This document shows positions 33,952 to 43,070 of a stretch of DNA of 64,000 nt, one piece after another. Source of the stretch: Prosthecobacter sp. (GTDB lineage Bacteria > Verrucomicrobiota > Verrucomicrobiia > Verrucomicrobiales > Verrucomicrobiaceae). The notes beneath the pieces are model-generated. The model ran no database searches, was not told where the DNA came from, and saw only the letters and a list, made by a program, of their open reading frames with translations. Numbering within the stretch: the first letter of the stretch is position 1; the number at the start of each line of letters is the position of its first letter. The position numbers were made by a program, and so were the translations under genes. The stretch lies in NCBI RefSeq assembly GCF_020439865.1, contig NZ_JAGRPF010000232.1, positions 1 to 64,000 on the forward strand, read 5' to 3'.

Positions 33952-35964
33952 ATGAAACCAACCTCCCTCCTCTTCGCCCTGGCACTCGCCTTATCAGCGC
34001 ATGCCGCCGATGACAAAGCCGCCGATCCCGCTGTTGCCGCGGCCATGCAGAAAGTGAACGCCACCGGTGCGTCGCTCATGCCCATTGCAGCTGACGCGAA
34101 GGCCTATCGTTTCACCGCATTGAATGTGGCCAAAGAATTTGGAGACGCTGGTCTCGATCCTCTGGCTCCCATTGCTGACAAGATCGCCTCGCTCGACATT
34201 GCGCGCAGCAAAGTGACGGATGCGGGTTTGGCGAAAATTGCCGGGATGAAGCATTTGAAGGAGCTGCATCTCGAAGGCACGGGCATTGGCGATGCAGGGC
34301 TTGATCATCTCAAGGGCCTGAGCGAGCTCGAATACATCAACCTCTACAACACCAAGGTCACCGACGCGGGCATCACGAAGCTTGCCGGCCTCGGCAAACT
34401 CAATGCGATCTATCTGTGGCAGAGCGGGGTGACCAAGGCCGGCGTGGCCGCTTTGAAAGCGAAGCTTCCGAAAGCGCACATCAACAACGGTTGGACTGCC
34501 GAGGACGATGCGAAGCCTGTGGCCGTGGTGGCTGCTGCTCCTGCCGCAGCACCTGCTAAACCTGCTGCCACACCGGCACCAACTGCTGCCAAACCGGCTG
34601 CCCCTGCAGCACCTGCCGCGGCCGGTGGCAAGCTTGATCCGGCGATTGCCGCGAAAGCAGTCATCTACAAAGACGTCGTAGCATCGATCATGGAGGCGAA
34701 GTGTGTTTCCTGCCACGGCACGGAGAAGAAGAAGGGCAAGCTGCAGCTTCACGACTACGCCTCGATCATGAAAGGTGGCGGTGACGGAGCCACGACGGTC
34801 ATCGCCAAAAACGTCAAAGACAGCTTGATGTTGGTCCGCGCGAATCTGCCCACGGACGATGACGATCACATGCCGCCGAGCGACGAGCCTCAGCTTACCA
34901 AGGAAGAACTGGCGGTCCTGAAATGGTGGATTGAAACGGGTGCCTCAGAGACTGCCACCGTGGCATCCGTCAAGGCGCCAGCCGATGTCGAAGGAGCTCT
35001 TGCAGTGCTGCTTGCCAAAGGTCTTCCCAAGGCCAAGGCCGTTGCCAAAGATGAGAAACCCAAGCCGAAGCCGCTCACCGAAGCTGAGAAAAAGCAGGTC
35101 GCGGACGTCTCCGCAAAGATTCAGGCGCTCAATGCCTCGCTGATGCCGCTGGCACAGGACACTGAGCAGCTTCGTCTCGGCGTGATCAATGCCGCTGACA
35201 AATTTGGCGACAAGGAGCTGGCGCTCCTTGCTCCAATCGCCACACAGGTGGTCTGGGTTGATCTCTCGCGGAGTCAGATCACCGACGCTGCGGTGGATAC
35301 GCTCATCAAGATGACCAACCTCGAGCGCCTGCATCTTGAAAACACCAAGATCACGGATGCCGGCATCGCAAAACTCGGCGCGCTTCAGAGTCTCGAGTAT
35401 CTGAATCTCTACGGCACCAAGACAACCGACGGAGGGATTGCGAAGCTCGGTGCGGCCAAAGGATTGAAGAAGCTGTTTGTCTGGCAGACGGGCGTGACTC
35501 AGGCGGGTGCCAAGGCGCTCGAGGGCCAGATTCCTGGACTCAAGGTGAACGTTGGCCTCACTGAGGCGGAAATTGCCAAACTGACGGCTCCTCCGCCTGC
35601 GCCGCCCGCACCTCCACCTGCCCCGGCCAAGAAGGAAGAACCCAAGAAAGCGGATGCGAAGCCTGCTGCCGCAGGAGACGATGTCATCGCCACGATCATG
35701 AAGAAGTATCACAAAGGCGATGACGCCCTCTGCAAAAAAGTGGGCACGACCGCATCGGATGCGGATCTTGCCGCGCTGCTCAAAGGCTATCAGGAAATGT
35801 GCGCTTCCACGCCTCCGAAGGGAGACAAGGCCGCCTGGGTGAAGAAATGTCAGGCCCTGATTGGTGCCGTGAAGAAGGTTCAGGCCAAAGACCCTGCTGG
35901 TGCCGCTGCTTACAAGACGGCCGTGAACTGCAAAGCCTGCCACACCGACCACAAAGGTTCCTGA
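33952..35964 (+). CDS. Periplasmic LRR / cytochrome c / LRR protein with terminal haem site
   Basis: A 670-residue exported protein made of two similar halves. After a signal peptide come leucine-rich repeats (residues about 60-180, with repeats of the form VTDAGLAKIAGMKHLKELHL), an Ala/Pro linker, a planctomycete-type cytochrome domain with CVSCH (Cys251, Cys254, His255) and DDHMPPSDEP, a second LRR block (about 430-540), a Pro/Lys linker and a C-terminal domain ending in CKACH (Cys660, Cys663, His664). Two haems are predicted. It follows the DUF2231-cytochrome gene by 50 bp. The LRR could hold a partner or extracellular polymer (inference). Confidence 0.88.
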   Translation: MKPTSLLFALALALSAHAADDKAADPAVAAAMQKVNATGASLMPIAADAKAYRFTALNVAKEFGDAGLDPLAPIADKIASLDIARSKVTDAGLAKIAGMKHLKELHLEGTGIGDAGLDHLKGLSELEYINLYNTKVTDAGITKLAGLGKLNAIYLWQSGVTKAGVAALKAKLPKAHINNGWTAEDDAKPVAVVAAAPAAAPAKPAATPAPTAAKPAAPAAPAAAGGKLDPAIAAKAVIYKDVVASIMEAKCVSCHGTEKKKGKLQLHDYASIMKGGGDGATTVIAKNVKDSLMLVRANLPTDDDDHMPPSDEPQLTKEELAVLKWWIETGASETATVASVKAPADVEGALAVLLAKGLPKAKAVAKDEKPKPKPLTEAEKKQVADVSAKIQALNASLMPLAQDTEQLRLGVINAADKFGDKELALLAPIATQVVWVDLSRSQITDAAVDTLIKMTNLERLHLENTKITDAGIAKLGALQSLEYLNLYGTKTTDGGIAKLGAAKGLKKLFVWQTGVTQAGAKALEGQIPGLKVNVGLTEAEIAKLTAPPPAPPAPPPAPAKKEEPKKADAKPAAAGDDVIATIMKKYHKGDDALCKKVGTTASDADLAALLKGYQEMCASTPPKGDKAAWVKKCQALIGAVKKVQAKDPAGAAAYKTAVNCKACHTDHKGS

Positions 35965-36114
35965 GACCTTTCGGCCGCGCAGAAACTGCTGCGCCGTCGC
36001 CTATTGGCGGCAGATCTCGCTCTGCTCACATCCTGTCTTCATCATTCGGCGTATCTCGATGGCATTCGCCGAGGATGTTGCTAAACATCCCGTCCTTCCA
36101 TGCGTTCCAATTCG

Positions 36115-36768
36115 ATGAAACTGCCCTTCGCTTGCTGCGCCTTTATCGGCCTACTCACCTCATGCCATCGTCTGGAGGAGCGTGAGGCCATCACGGAGTC
36201 GCGTGAGATATCCAGCTATGCCGTAAAGCCGCATATAGACATTCCAAGTTCCACGCGCTTTTTCGACGACGCCAAGGACGAACCTCAGCGTCGTCCCAAC
36301 TTTCGCGACCTGCTTACGTGGACCGTCCCTGAGGGATGGAGCGAGTCCTCCACCCCGGACCCCATGGGTATGCGTTTGCTGGATCTCCGCTTTGGTCCAA
36401 ATCAGGAGGGTGAGTGCTACATTTCACTGATGCCCGGTCCAGCAGGCGGACTTGAGGCCAATGTGAACCGCTGGCGCACGCAAATGGGCCAGCCGCCTTA
36501 CACCGCGGAGGAGATCGCCAATCTGCCGAAGAAGCCGTTCTTTAATCGAGATGCAACTTTCGTGGCTTTTGATGGCGACTTTAAAGGCTTCGGTGCCGAG
36601 AGTGCCAAGACCGGCTATCGCATGCTCGGGCTGATCCATTCTGCCGAACAGGCCACCATCTTTGTGAAACTTACCGGCCCCAAGGAACTGGTCGATCAAA
36701 ACGCCGCCGCCTTCGACGCCTTTTGCCAGTCCATCAAACCTAACGCCCCTTTGACCAAGCAAGAATAG
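36115..36768 (+). CDS. Lipoprotein of unknown function in the cytochrome block
   Basis: A 217-residue protein with a lipoprotein signal ending in the lipobox LTSC (residues 14-17). The start ATG was chosen because it gives the cleanest signal; another ATG lies five codons upstream. The mature protein has a segment LLTWTVPEGWSESSTPDPMGMRLLDLRF and a later GYRMLGLIHSAEQATIFVKLTGP, which resemble the probe-like domains of small secreted proteins that evaluate amino acid side chains only loosely; no family is certain. It lies between the LRR-cytochrome gene and ResB, so a role in electron transport or cytochrome assembly is possible. Confidence 0.7.
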   Translation: MKLPFACCAFIGLLTSCHRLEEREAITESREISSYAVKPHIDIPSSTRFFDDAKDEPQRRPNFRDLLTWTVPEGWSESSTPDPMGMRLLDLRFGPNQEGECYISLMPGPAGGLEANVNRWRTQMGQPPYTAEEIANLPKKPFFNRDATFVAFDGDFKGFGAESAKTGYRMLGLIHSAEQATIFVKLTGPKELVDQNAAAFDAFCQSIKPNAPLTKQE

Positions 36769-36802
36769 CGTTGGCTGCACCCAGTCCTTTTTCCTCACAC
36801 TC

Positions 36803-38113
36803 GTGTCCGCCTCATCCAAATCCCCCGTCGCGAAAGTCTTCGCCTTCCTGTCCAGCTTTGGGCTCGCCACTACGGTGCTTGCCATGCTGCTGCTGCTAAC
36901 CTTCCTTGGAACTTTGGAGCAGGCAGAGCACGGGTTGGTTGCCAGCCAGGCGCGCTACTTTGAATCGGTGTTCATTGATCGCATCGACATCGGCGCCTGC
37001 TGGCGCGCGCTGGCTCTCAATGCGTATTGGGACATCGGCAATGTGTCTCTCCCTCTCTACATTGTTCCCGGTGGCTACACGTTGATGGCCATTCTCTTCG
37101 TGAATCTTCTTTTAGGGGGGGTCGTCCGGGTCCGCAAGTCACCCAAAACCATCGGTGTCATCATTTCTCATTTTGCGATCCTGTTTATGATCGCTGCCGG
37201 AGCCGTGACACATCATTTTGCGAAGGAGGGCAACATGAACCTGAGGGAAGGCGAGACCAGTGACGAGTTTATGAGCTTCCACGATCGCGTGATCGAGATC
37301 GAGAAGGTGCAGACGGATCAGAACGCCAAACGCAGCGTCTTGGTGATCGACGAGTCGAAGTTTGATGATCTGGCCGCAGGCAAAGGACGCACGTTCACCA
37401 GTGAGACTCTTCCGTTTGATCTTATGATCACGAACTGGAAGAAGAATGCTCAGCCCAAACGTGACTTGGATGGCAGCCGCAGTGATTCGGTGGACGGCTA
37501 CTACATTCAGGAGATCAGCACCTTGGACGAGTCCGGCGCTGCCATGGCGGATGAGCAGCTCGCCAGTGCCTGCGTTGCGATCGCCAAAGATAAAAAGGGC
37601 GGAGAGGCGCAGAAGGGGATTCTGTGGGAGTTCGCGGCGGCACCGTGGACAGTGACTTTCGGTAACGACAAATACCTCATCTCGCTCGTGCACCGCACCT
37701 ACAAGCTGCCTTTCGCCGTCCGCCTCGACCAAGCCGAGCAGGAGAAACACCCGGGCACGGAGCGTGCTCGCCGTTTCACCAGCAAGGTGACCAAGCTCAA
37801 TGGCAGCCACGAAGAAAAGCGCGTCATCACGATGAACGAACCCGTTCGCAGCGAAGGCTACGCTGTCTTCCAGCAGACTTTCGACGACGGAACTCGCAGT
37901 GGCAGCGGAGTGAAAAGCAGCGGTTTCCAAATCGTCGAAAACCCGGCCGACCACTGGCCTCTCATCTCCTGCATCATTGTCGCCGAAGGCCTGCTGCTGC
38001 ATTTCCTGATGATGCTGGCCCGCTTCATCCAGGTGAACCCTTGGAAATTTTCGCTCGGCCTAATCGCCGCCTTCAACGCCGCCTTCGCCCTGGCGATGTG
38101 GAAGTTGCTCTAA
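36803..38113 (+). CDS. resB: Cytochrome c biogenesis protein ResB-like
   Basis: A 436-residue ResB/Ccs1-type protein of the System II cytochrome c maturation pathway, which with CcsA carries haem across the membrane and attaches it to CxxCH apoproteins. It has membrane segments near residues 10-35, 75-100, 115-138 and two at the C-terminus, with a large periplasmic domain between (about 140-375). The start is a GTG just upstream of the first membrane segment. It lies 34 bp after a lipoprotein gene and 18 bp before ccsA. Its c-type cytochrome clients may be the two proteins encoded just upstream. Confidence 0.85.
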   Translation: MSASSKSPVAKVFAFLSSFGLATTVLAMLLLLTFLGTLEQAEHGLVASQARYFESVFIDRIDIGACWRALALNAYWDIGNVSLPLYIVPGGYTLMAILFVNLLLGGVVRVRKSPKTIGVIISHFAILFMIAAGAVTHHFAKEGNMNLREGETSDEFMSFHDRVIEIEKVQTDQNAKRSVLVIDESKFDDLAAGKGRTFTSETLPFDLMITNWKKNAQPKRDLDGSRSDSVDGYYIQEISTLDESGAAMADEQLASACVAIAKDKKGGEAQKGILWEFAAAPWTVTFGNDKYLISLVHRTYKLPFAVRLDQAEQEKHPGTERARRFTSKVTKLNGSHEEKRVITMNEPVRSEGYAVFQQTFDDGTRSGSGVKSSGFQIVENPADHWPLISCIIVAEGLLLHFLMMLARFIQVNPWKFSLGLIAAFNAAFALAMWKLL

Positions 38114-38131
38114 ACTCGCGTATCACCTGAC

Positions 38132-40150
38132 ATGAAAACTCATTCTCTTGTTCTGCTCGCTCTGTTCGCCTGGAGCGCGCTCGTTTCTGCGGCGGAGCTT
38201 CCGCCCCTCGATCTGTTCCGCGACAAGGAGGTCGTTGAGACCTTTGCGGCGATTCCCGTTCAGGAGTCCGGGCGCATCAAACCTCTGGAAAACCTCGCCA
38301 GCTATCGTCTGTTGCGCTTTCGCGCCCGCCGAAGCATCTGGCTGACCGATGATGGTGAAATGGACGGCAAGCCGCTGGTGGATCCGGTCGCACAGAAGCC
38401 GATCACAAAGGAAGGGGGCAAGCCGGTGAAGCTGAGTTCCGTGGAATGGCTGCTGATGAGCTGGTTTCGTCCGGACATCGCCAAAACGGTGCCTCTCTTC
38501 AAAGTGGACAACTCTTCTGCGATCAGTGAACTCGGGTTGGAGGCCAAGGCCAAGCGCGACCAGTACACGTTCGCCGAGATCGAACCTGCCCGGCAAACGA
38601 TGATGAAGAAGATGGGCGAATATCGCGAGATCCCGCCGCGAAAACAGACGCCTGAGCAGCGCATGATCGTCCAGCTTGCAGCCAATTTCTTGGACTATGA
38701 AATGATCATCGGACATTTCGATTTCATTCGCTCGCCTGTCGGCGAAAAGCCGGAAGGGCTGCCCGCAGGTGTCACGATGCCGGTGAGACTGTCAAAAAGT
38801 CTCAACACTCTCGTAGCCGCCATCCGGTCCAACAATGGACCGCCCATGCAAATACCGTGGTTCCGGGATTTTGCGAGAGGCGCGCTAGGCGCGATGATGA
38901 GCGGCAACGCTGAGCAGCAGCTTCGGATTTTCCCACCGGCATTGGGGCAGGGAAATGTGTGGAACGGGCCGGGTGAAATGATTTTTGGGGCGATCAACGG
39001 GGACAAGGACGTGGAGGCTGATCAGCTCGCTTGGTTGGCAATGTATGAAGACGTTTTTCTGGCTCTGCCGGAAGCAGCCAAGTTCAAAGCGGCGTCCAAG
39101 GCGCTGCTCATTAAAATTCAAGACGCCGCCAGGTTGCGCGGTGAAGGCCAGTTCATTGCTCTTGAGCGCCAATCAATGCATGCGGACTACTTCTTCTATG
39201 CGCAATGGATTTTCCTGGTGGGATTCATCGCCGTGGCGCTCACGTGGGTTTCTCCAGGTTCTCGCTTCGAGAAGCTGGCGAGAGTTTTCTCCTGGCTGTT
39301 GCTGGGAACTGCCACCGCACTTGCCGTGACCGGCGTGGTGATTCGCTGCATCATCATGCAGCGTCCACCGATCACAACTTTGTATGAGACCATTCTCTTT
39401 ATCGGTTCGTCCGCCGCCTTGTTTGGGTTGATTGCCGAATGGATCACCAAGCGTGGGCTTGGGCTGCTTGTGGCGGCGATTGGCGGCACAGCCTGCATGT
39501 TCCTGTCGATCCAGTTTGAAGCCTCTGAAGCCACGGACACACTCCAGCAGCTTCAGGCGGTGTTGATCACTAACTTCTGGCTCTCCACGCATGTGCCGAT
39601 GATCAACCTCGGCTACTCCGCTTGCATGGTGGCGGCGTTGATTTCGATGATCTATTTCATTCAGCGCATCTTCGGCGTGTTCAAAACCGGAGATGATGAT
39701 GCACGGCTGCTGACTCGTGTGGCCTATGGCTTCATTGCCGCCGGGCTGTTTCTTGCACTTGTGGGCACGGTGCTAGGTGGCATCTGGGCCAACTACAGCT
39801 GGGGGCGTTTTTGGGGTTGGGATCCCAAGGAGAACGGAGCACTCATGATCGTCCTGATGTGCCTTGTCATTCTTCACGCACGACTCGGTGGCTACATCCG
39901 GGAGATTGGCCTGCACTGCTGCAATCTGATCCTCGGATGCATCGTGATCTTTTCCTGGTTCGGTGTCAATCAACTCGGCGTGGGGCTGCACGCTTACGGT
40001 TTCACCGATGGGACATGGCCGAAGATCTACGCCTTTTGGCTCAGCCAGTTCGTGCTGCTTGTTTACGGGGTGGTTTTGTCCCTGAGTGAACGAGGAAAGA
40101 AGAAAGTGGTGCAGGAAGACGCGGTACTTAAGGAGTCTCCGGCGAACTAA
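38132..40150 (+). CDS. ccsA: Cytochrome c biogenesis protein CcsA
   Basis: A 672-residue protein: signal-like N-terminus, a periplasmic region of about 340 residues, then roughly eight membrane segments. The haem-handling Trp-rich motif appears as WGRFWGWDPKENGALM, flanked by conserved histidines in THVPMINLGYS and ILHARLGGYIRE. Together with ResB this gives a complete System II haem lyase. The long N-terminal domain is larger than in Bacillus CcsA and resembles the extended forms in Bacteroidetes and Planctomycetes/Verrucomicrobia. It is the last gene of the plus-strand block and converges with an amidase gene 12 bp away. Confidence 0.92.
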   Translation: MKTHSLVLLALFAWSALVSAAELPPLDLFRDKEVVETFAAIPVQESGRIKPLENLASYRLLRFRARRSIWLTDDGEMDGKPLVDPVAQKPITKEGGKPVKLSSVEWLLMSWFRPDIAKTVPLFKVDNSSAISELGLEAKAKRDQYTFAEIEPARQTMMKKMGEYREIPPRKQTPEQRMIVQLAANFLDYEMIIGHFDFIRSPVGEKPEGLPAGVTMPVRLSKSLNTLVAAIRSNNGPPMQIPWFRDFARGALGAMMSGNAEQQLRIFPPALGQGNVWNGPGEMIFGAINGDKDVEADQLAWLAMYEDVFLALPEAAKFKAASKALLIKIQDAARLRGEGQFIALERQSMHADYFFYAQWIFLVGFIAVALTWVSPGSRFEKLARVFSWLLLGTATALAVTGVVIRCIIMQRPPITTLYETILFIGSSAALFGLIAEWITKRGLGLLVAAIGGTACMFLSIQFEASEATDTLQQLQAVLITNFWLSTHVPMINLGYSACMVAALISMIYFIQRIFGVFKTGDDDARLLTRVAYGFIAAGLFLALVGTVLGGIWANYSWGRFWGWDPKENGALMIVLMCLVILHARLGGYIREIGLHCCNLILGCIVIFSWFGVNQLGVGLHAYGFTDGTWPKIYAFWLSQFVLLVYGVVLSLSERGKKKVVQEDAVLKESPAN

Positions 40151-40162
40151 AGCGGCCGGTGG

Positions 40163-40798
40163 TTACTTCGACTTTTTGAAGGCGATGATTCCCTGAGCGA
40201 TGCCCTCGGCAATGCGGGCGCGGAACTCGCCGGTGAGCATGCGGGCGCGCTCGCTGGAGTTGCTGACGAAGCCGCACTCGACCAGAACTGCCGGATTCTT
40301 CGTGGTAGCGCGGATGACGTGAAATCCGGCGCTTTTGACACCGCGGTTCGTCATGTTGGTGCGCTGAACCAGATAGGCCTGAATGTAAGCGGCCAGCATG
40401 TAACTGGAGGAAAAATGGTAGTAGGTTTCGGCACCCGCGCCGCTGCCACCACGGTTGTAGTTGTAGTGGATGCTGACGAAGATCGCGTTGCGCTTGCTGT
40501 TGCCCAGAGCGGAGCGGTCCTGCAAGGGAATGAACACGTCCCTGCTGCGGGACATGATGACCTTCAGACCTTCCTTTTTGAGAAGTTCCTCGACACGGCG
40601 GGCGGTGTCCAAAGCAAGATGCTTTTCATAAACGTAACCAATGGCCGCGCCGCGGTCATGAGCACCGTGTCCGGGGTCGAGAATCACCGTATCAAAGCCG
40701 TTCGCCCCTGTGGCCAGAAGCAAGGTGCCTGCCGCAGCCCATATGACGCCTTTCCGAAGGCGGTTCAAACAGGAGTGAAAGCGGGAGATGTACAGCAT
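40163..40798 (-). CDS. N-acetylmuramoyl-L-alanine amidase (Amidase_3)
   Basis: A 211-residue Amidase_3 protein with an N-terminal hydrophobic segment (about residues 17-34), probably a signal peptide. It cleaves the amide bond between muramic acid and the peptide stem in the periplasm. Zinc-site features are DPGHG (His44), Glu58 in YEKH, SIHYN (second His) and the catalytic Glu in VLVECGFVSN. There is no AMIN or LysM domain, so recruitment must be by another protein. The gene is minus-strand, convergent with ccsA. Nothing else in the 178 bp before the next gene is seen except a terminator for the pseudopilin gene. Confidence 0.9.
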   Translation of the reverse strand: MLYISRFHSCLNRLRKGVIWAAAGTLLLATGANGFDTVILDPGHGAHDRGAAIGYVYEKHLALDTARRVEELLKKEGLKVIMSRSRDVFIPLQDRSALGNSKRNAIFVSIHYNYNRGGSGAGAETYYHFSSSYMLAAYIQAYLVQRTNMTNRGVKSAGFHVIRATTKNPAVLVECGFVSNSSERARMLTGEFRARIAEGIAQGIIAFKKSK

Positions 40799-40918
40799 GT
40801 GATACGGGAGGGTGACAGACGTTCACAGAATTACTCCAAAAACTCGTCTGTTCCACAGTAAGCGAAGGAGCGCTGAACGGGTCAAGTGTTTTGCCCGGAA
40901 ACCACCGCAACACGGCAC

Positions 40919-40952
40919 AAAAAAAGCCGCCGGATGGTGCACATCCGGCGGC
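40919..40952 (-). terminator. Rho-independent terminator of the first pseudopilin gene
   Basis: A perfect 11-bp stem (GCCGCCGGATG at 40926-40936 with its complement at 40942-40952) and 5-nt loop, followed on the minus strand by seven T. It sits 24 bp past the stop of the pseudopilin gene at 40977. A near-copy lies after the second pseudopilin gene. Confidence 0.9.
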
Positions 40953-40976
40953 GTCGAATCTAGGATGGATCAATTC

Positions 40977-41861
40977 TTACTGATTGCCCAGAGGAGAGGG
41001 CGGAAGGCCGCCGGGCTGTCCCAGAGGGGCTGGAGGCAAGCCGCCGGGTTGCTGTGGGAAACCGCCGGGCTGAGCTTGAGGGAATCCCCCGGGTTGCTGG
41101 CCAAATGGTGCTGGAGGGAGGCCGCCCTGGCCTGGAGGCATGTTGTAGCTGCCGCCACCTTGAGCCTGACCGAGCACGATGTTCAACACGCGCTGCGTTT
41201 GGCCTTGCGAAGCTTGGGTGAAGGTGTTCATGCCGCCAGCCATGACTTTAGGGCCTACGATGCCTTTTTTACCATTAAGCGCTTCCACAGCGACGCTGCC
41301 GTCGTTACGGCCGATGATGATCTTTCCACCGGGCCAAGTGCGGCCGGGCTTGATCTGGCCTGCAGCATCTGCGTTCCAGTTGGGCGGCCAGCTATTTCCA
41401 ATGGGGTTTTCAAACACAATGGGCATGTTGCCAACCGTGGTGTCGGTCTGGCCGGCGGTCATGGCCCAGTGGTTCTCACCTGGAAGCAGGGCCTGACCGT
41501 AGGTAGGTGCTTGGCCGATGCTGTTGTTGTCGATTGTGTTGTAGCCTGCCGGGCATCCGAAAATACGCTCATCGGTGACAATCTGCTCCATCACCAAGAA
41601 CCGGAAGGCATCATTGGCGGAGGCGGCAATGCCACCGGTCATCGGATTGGCCACCGAGTCAGGGTAGGCGCTGTTGTTGTCCTTGGAGAACTGCTTGAGC
41701 GAGAGGATGATCTGCTTGCAGTTGTTGACCCCTTTCATCTGATTGCCCTGCGTTTGGACCATGGTGAAGGCGGGCACGGCCAAGCTCGCGAGAATCGCGA
41801 TGATCGTGATCACCACCAACAGCTCAATCAGAGTGAAGGCTTGGTTTCGTTTTGTTTTCAT
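40977..41861 (-). CDS. Type II secretion/type IV pseudopilin (prepilin) with Pro/Gly/Gln-rich tail
   Basis: A 294-residue prepilin-like protein. The short basic leader is followed by the class III signal AFTLIELLVVITIIAILASLAVP (cleavage before Phe, conserved Glu5). The globular domain holds the H-X9-DG-type segment IIIGRNDGSVAVE common in Verrucomicrobia and Planctomycetes. The last 60 residues are repeats of Gln-Pro-Gly-Gly and Pro-Pro-Ala-Pro-Leu-Gly. It is a tandem duplicate of the gene at 42103, with a duplicated leader and terminator. The role (type II secretion pilus, competence or surface fibre) is not decided by the sequence; prepilin peptidase and the secretion ATPase are not nearby. 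Confidence 0.9.
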   Translation of the reverse strand: MKTKRNQAFTLIELLVVITIIAILASLAVPAFTMVQTQGNQMKGVNNCKQIILSLKQFSKDNNSAYPDSVANPMTGGIAASANDAFRFLVMEQIVTDERIFGCPAGYNTIDNNSIGQAPTYGQALLPGENHWAMTAGQTDTTVGNMPIVFENPIGNSWPPNWNADAAGQIKPGRTWPGGKIIIGRNDGSVAVEALNGKKGIVGPKVMAGGMNTFTQASQGQTQRVLNIVLGQAQGGGSYNMPPGQGGLPPAPFGQQPGGFPQAQPGGFPQQPGGLPPAPLGQPGGLPPSPLGNQ

Positions 41862-41966
41862 GGGATGCGTATGTTTTTTTATGGGTTGGTTATGATGTTA
41901 TTAGGACACCGGAATTAATCCGATACCCTTTCAATTACACCCAACCGGAGTCTGAAATGCGAGAAA
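41862..41966 (-). promoter_or_regulatory. Leader/promoter region of the first pseudopilin gene, duplicated upstream of the second
   Basis: On the minus strand, the 105 bp before this pseudopilin start align by eye with those before the second (42922-43026): a block around TTGGGTGTAATTG, an AT-rich ACATCATAACC segment and AAACATACGCAT close to the ATG are shared. Conservation beyond the coding part suggests common regulation. I cannot name -35 and -10 boxes with confidence. Confidence 0.45.
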
Positions 41967-42050
41967 AAAATGACACCATCTGTGGGCTTGGGGGTTGAGT
42001 CATCGGCGATGCCAAGAGAGGGGAAGGAGCCGCATGCAATCCAAGCACTA

Positions 42051-42081
42051 AAAAGCCGCCGGATGGAGTGCATCCGACGGC
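42051..42081 (-). terminator. Rho-independent terminator of the second pseudopilin gene
   Basis: An 11-bp stem (42055-42065 and 42071-42081, one G-U wobble on the minus-strand RNA) with a 5-nt loop, followed by four T on the minus strand. It is nearly identical to the terminator at 40919-40952, as expected for a duplicated transcription unit. Confidence 0.75.
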
Positions 42082-42102
42082 GTGGAATGTCTTCAGGTTA
42101 GA

Positions 42103-42921
42103 TTACCGGCCCAAAGGCGAAGGTGGCAGGGCGCTGGGAATATCCCCCGGAGCCGGAGGAGCGCCGGTCGGTCCGCCAAGAGGGGGCGCGCCAGAGGCGA
42201 GAGGGGGGAATGGTCTGGGAGGAGCTGCAGTATTGCTGTACGCCACAGGCAAAACGCGCTGTGGGATGCCGTCGGAGGCCTGGGTGAACAGGTTGGAACC
42301 ACCGGCCATGACTTGGGGGCCGACCAAGCCCTTCATGCCAGACAGAGATTCGACGGCGACGCTGCCGTCGTTGCGACCAATGATGATCTTGCCACCTGAC
42401 CAAGTGCGGCCAGGAGCGATCTTGCCCGCCATATCTGCATTCCAAAGCGGAGGCCAGCTTGGGGTGGCTGGGTTTTCAAACACGAGGGGCATGTTGCCCG
42501 CCGCAGTGTCCGTCAGGCCGGCGGTCATGGCCCAATGGTTTTCACCGGGCGTCAAGGCATGTCCATAGTTGGGGCTCTGACCGATGTTGCCATCCGGGTT
42601 GTAACCGGCGGGGCAGCCGAAGATGCGCTCATCTGGCACGATCTTTTCTTGGATCATGTAGCGGAAGGCGTCATTGGCGTTTTGTGCCAAGCTCCCGGTC
42701 AGCGGATTGGCCACTGAGTCGGGATACATGCTGCCATGGTCCTTTGAGAACAGTTTCATCGAGACGATGATCTGTCTGGCGTTGTTGACGCCTCTTCCCT
42801 GATTGGCCAGCATCTGAACATAGGTGTAGGTGGGAACGGCCAATCCCGCGAGAATCGCGATGATTGTGATCACCACCAACAACTCGATCAGAGTGAAGGC
42901 GTTGTTTCGTTTCGTTTTCAT
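42103..42921 (-). CDS. Second type II secretion/type IV pseudopilin, tandem duplicate
   Basis: A 272-residue prepilin with the same leader (MKTKRNNAFTLIELL), conserved Glu5 and the same globular core as the neighbouring pseudopilin, including GCPAGYN, GENHWAMTAG, FENPA and IIIGRNDGSVAVE. Its tail differs in sequence but is again rich in Pro, Gly and Ala, and ends in the same PPSPLG as the other copy. The start was chosen at the ATG before the basic leader; the frame upstream is the duplicated untranslated region. The gene probably arose by tandem duplication with divergence of the tail. Confidence 0.9.
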   Translation of the reverse strand: MKTKRNNAFTLIELLVVITIIAILAGLAVPTYTYVQMLANQGRGVNNARQIIVSMKLFSKDHGSMYPDSVANPLTGSLAQNANDAFRYMIQEKIVPDERIFGCPAGYNPDGNIGQSPNYGHALTPGENHWAMTAGLTDTAAGNMPLVFENPATPSWPPLWNADMAGKIAPGRTWSGGKIIIGRNDGSVAVESLSGMKGLVGPQVMAGGSNLFTQASDGIPQRVLPVAYSNTAAPPRPFPPLASGAPPLGGPTGAPPAPGDIPSALPPSPLGR

Positions 42922-43026
42922 TGTATGCGTATGTTTATCTATCGTTTGGTTTATTATGTTATGTGACTGACGGAATACTCCGCCGGCCGACCCAATTAGA
43001 CCCAAACGGGGGCCGAAATACGAGAC
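42922..43026 (-). promoter_or_regulatory. Leader/promoter region of the second pseudopilin gene
   Basis: The minus-strand sequence before the start shares a block around TTGGGTCTAATTG, ACATAATAAACC and AAACATACGCAT with the region before the other pseudopilin. These shared islands in otherwise diverged DNA mark probable promoter or untranslated-region elements. No box assignment is made. Confidence 0.45.
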
Positions 43027-43070
43027 AAGAGTTTAGCCATCCAAGGCTTGGCGACGGGCGTATCTGCAGC

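Noticed and set aside
40812..41918. 368-residue plus-strand frame
   Set aside because: It is antisense to the first pseudopilin gene and contains its terminator.
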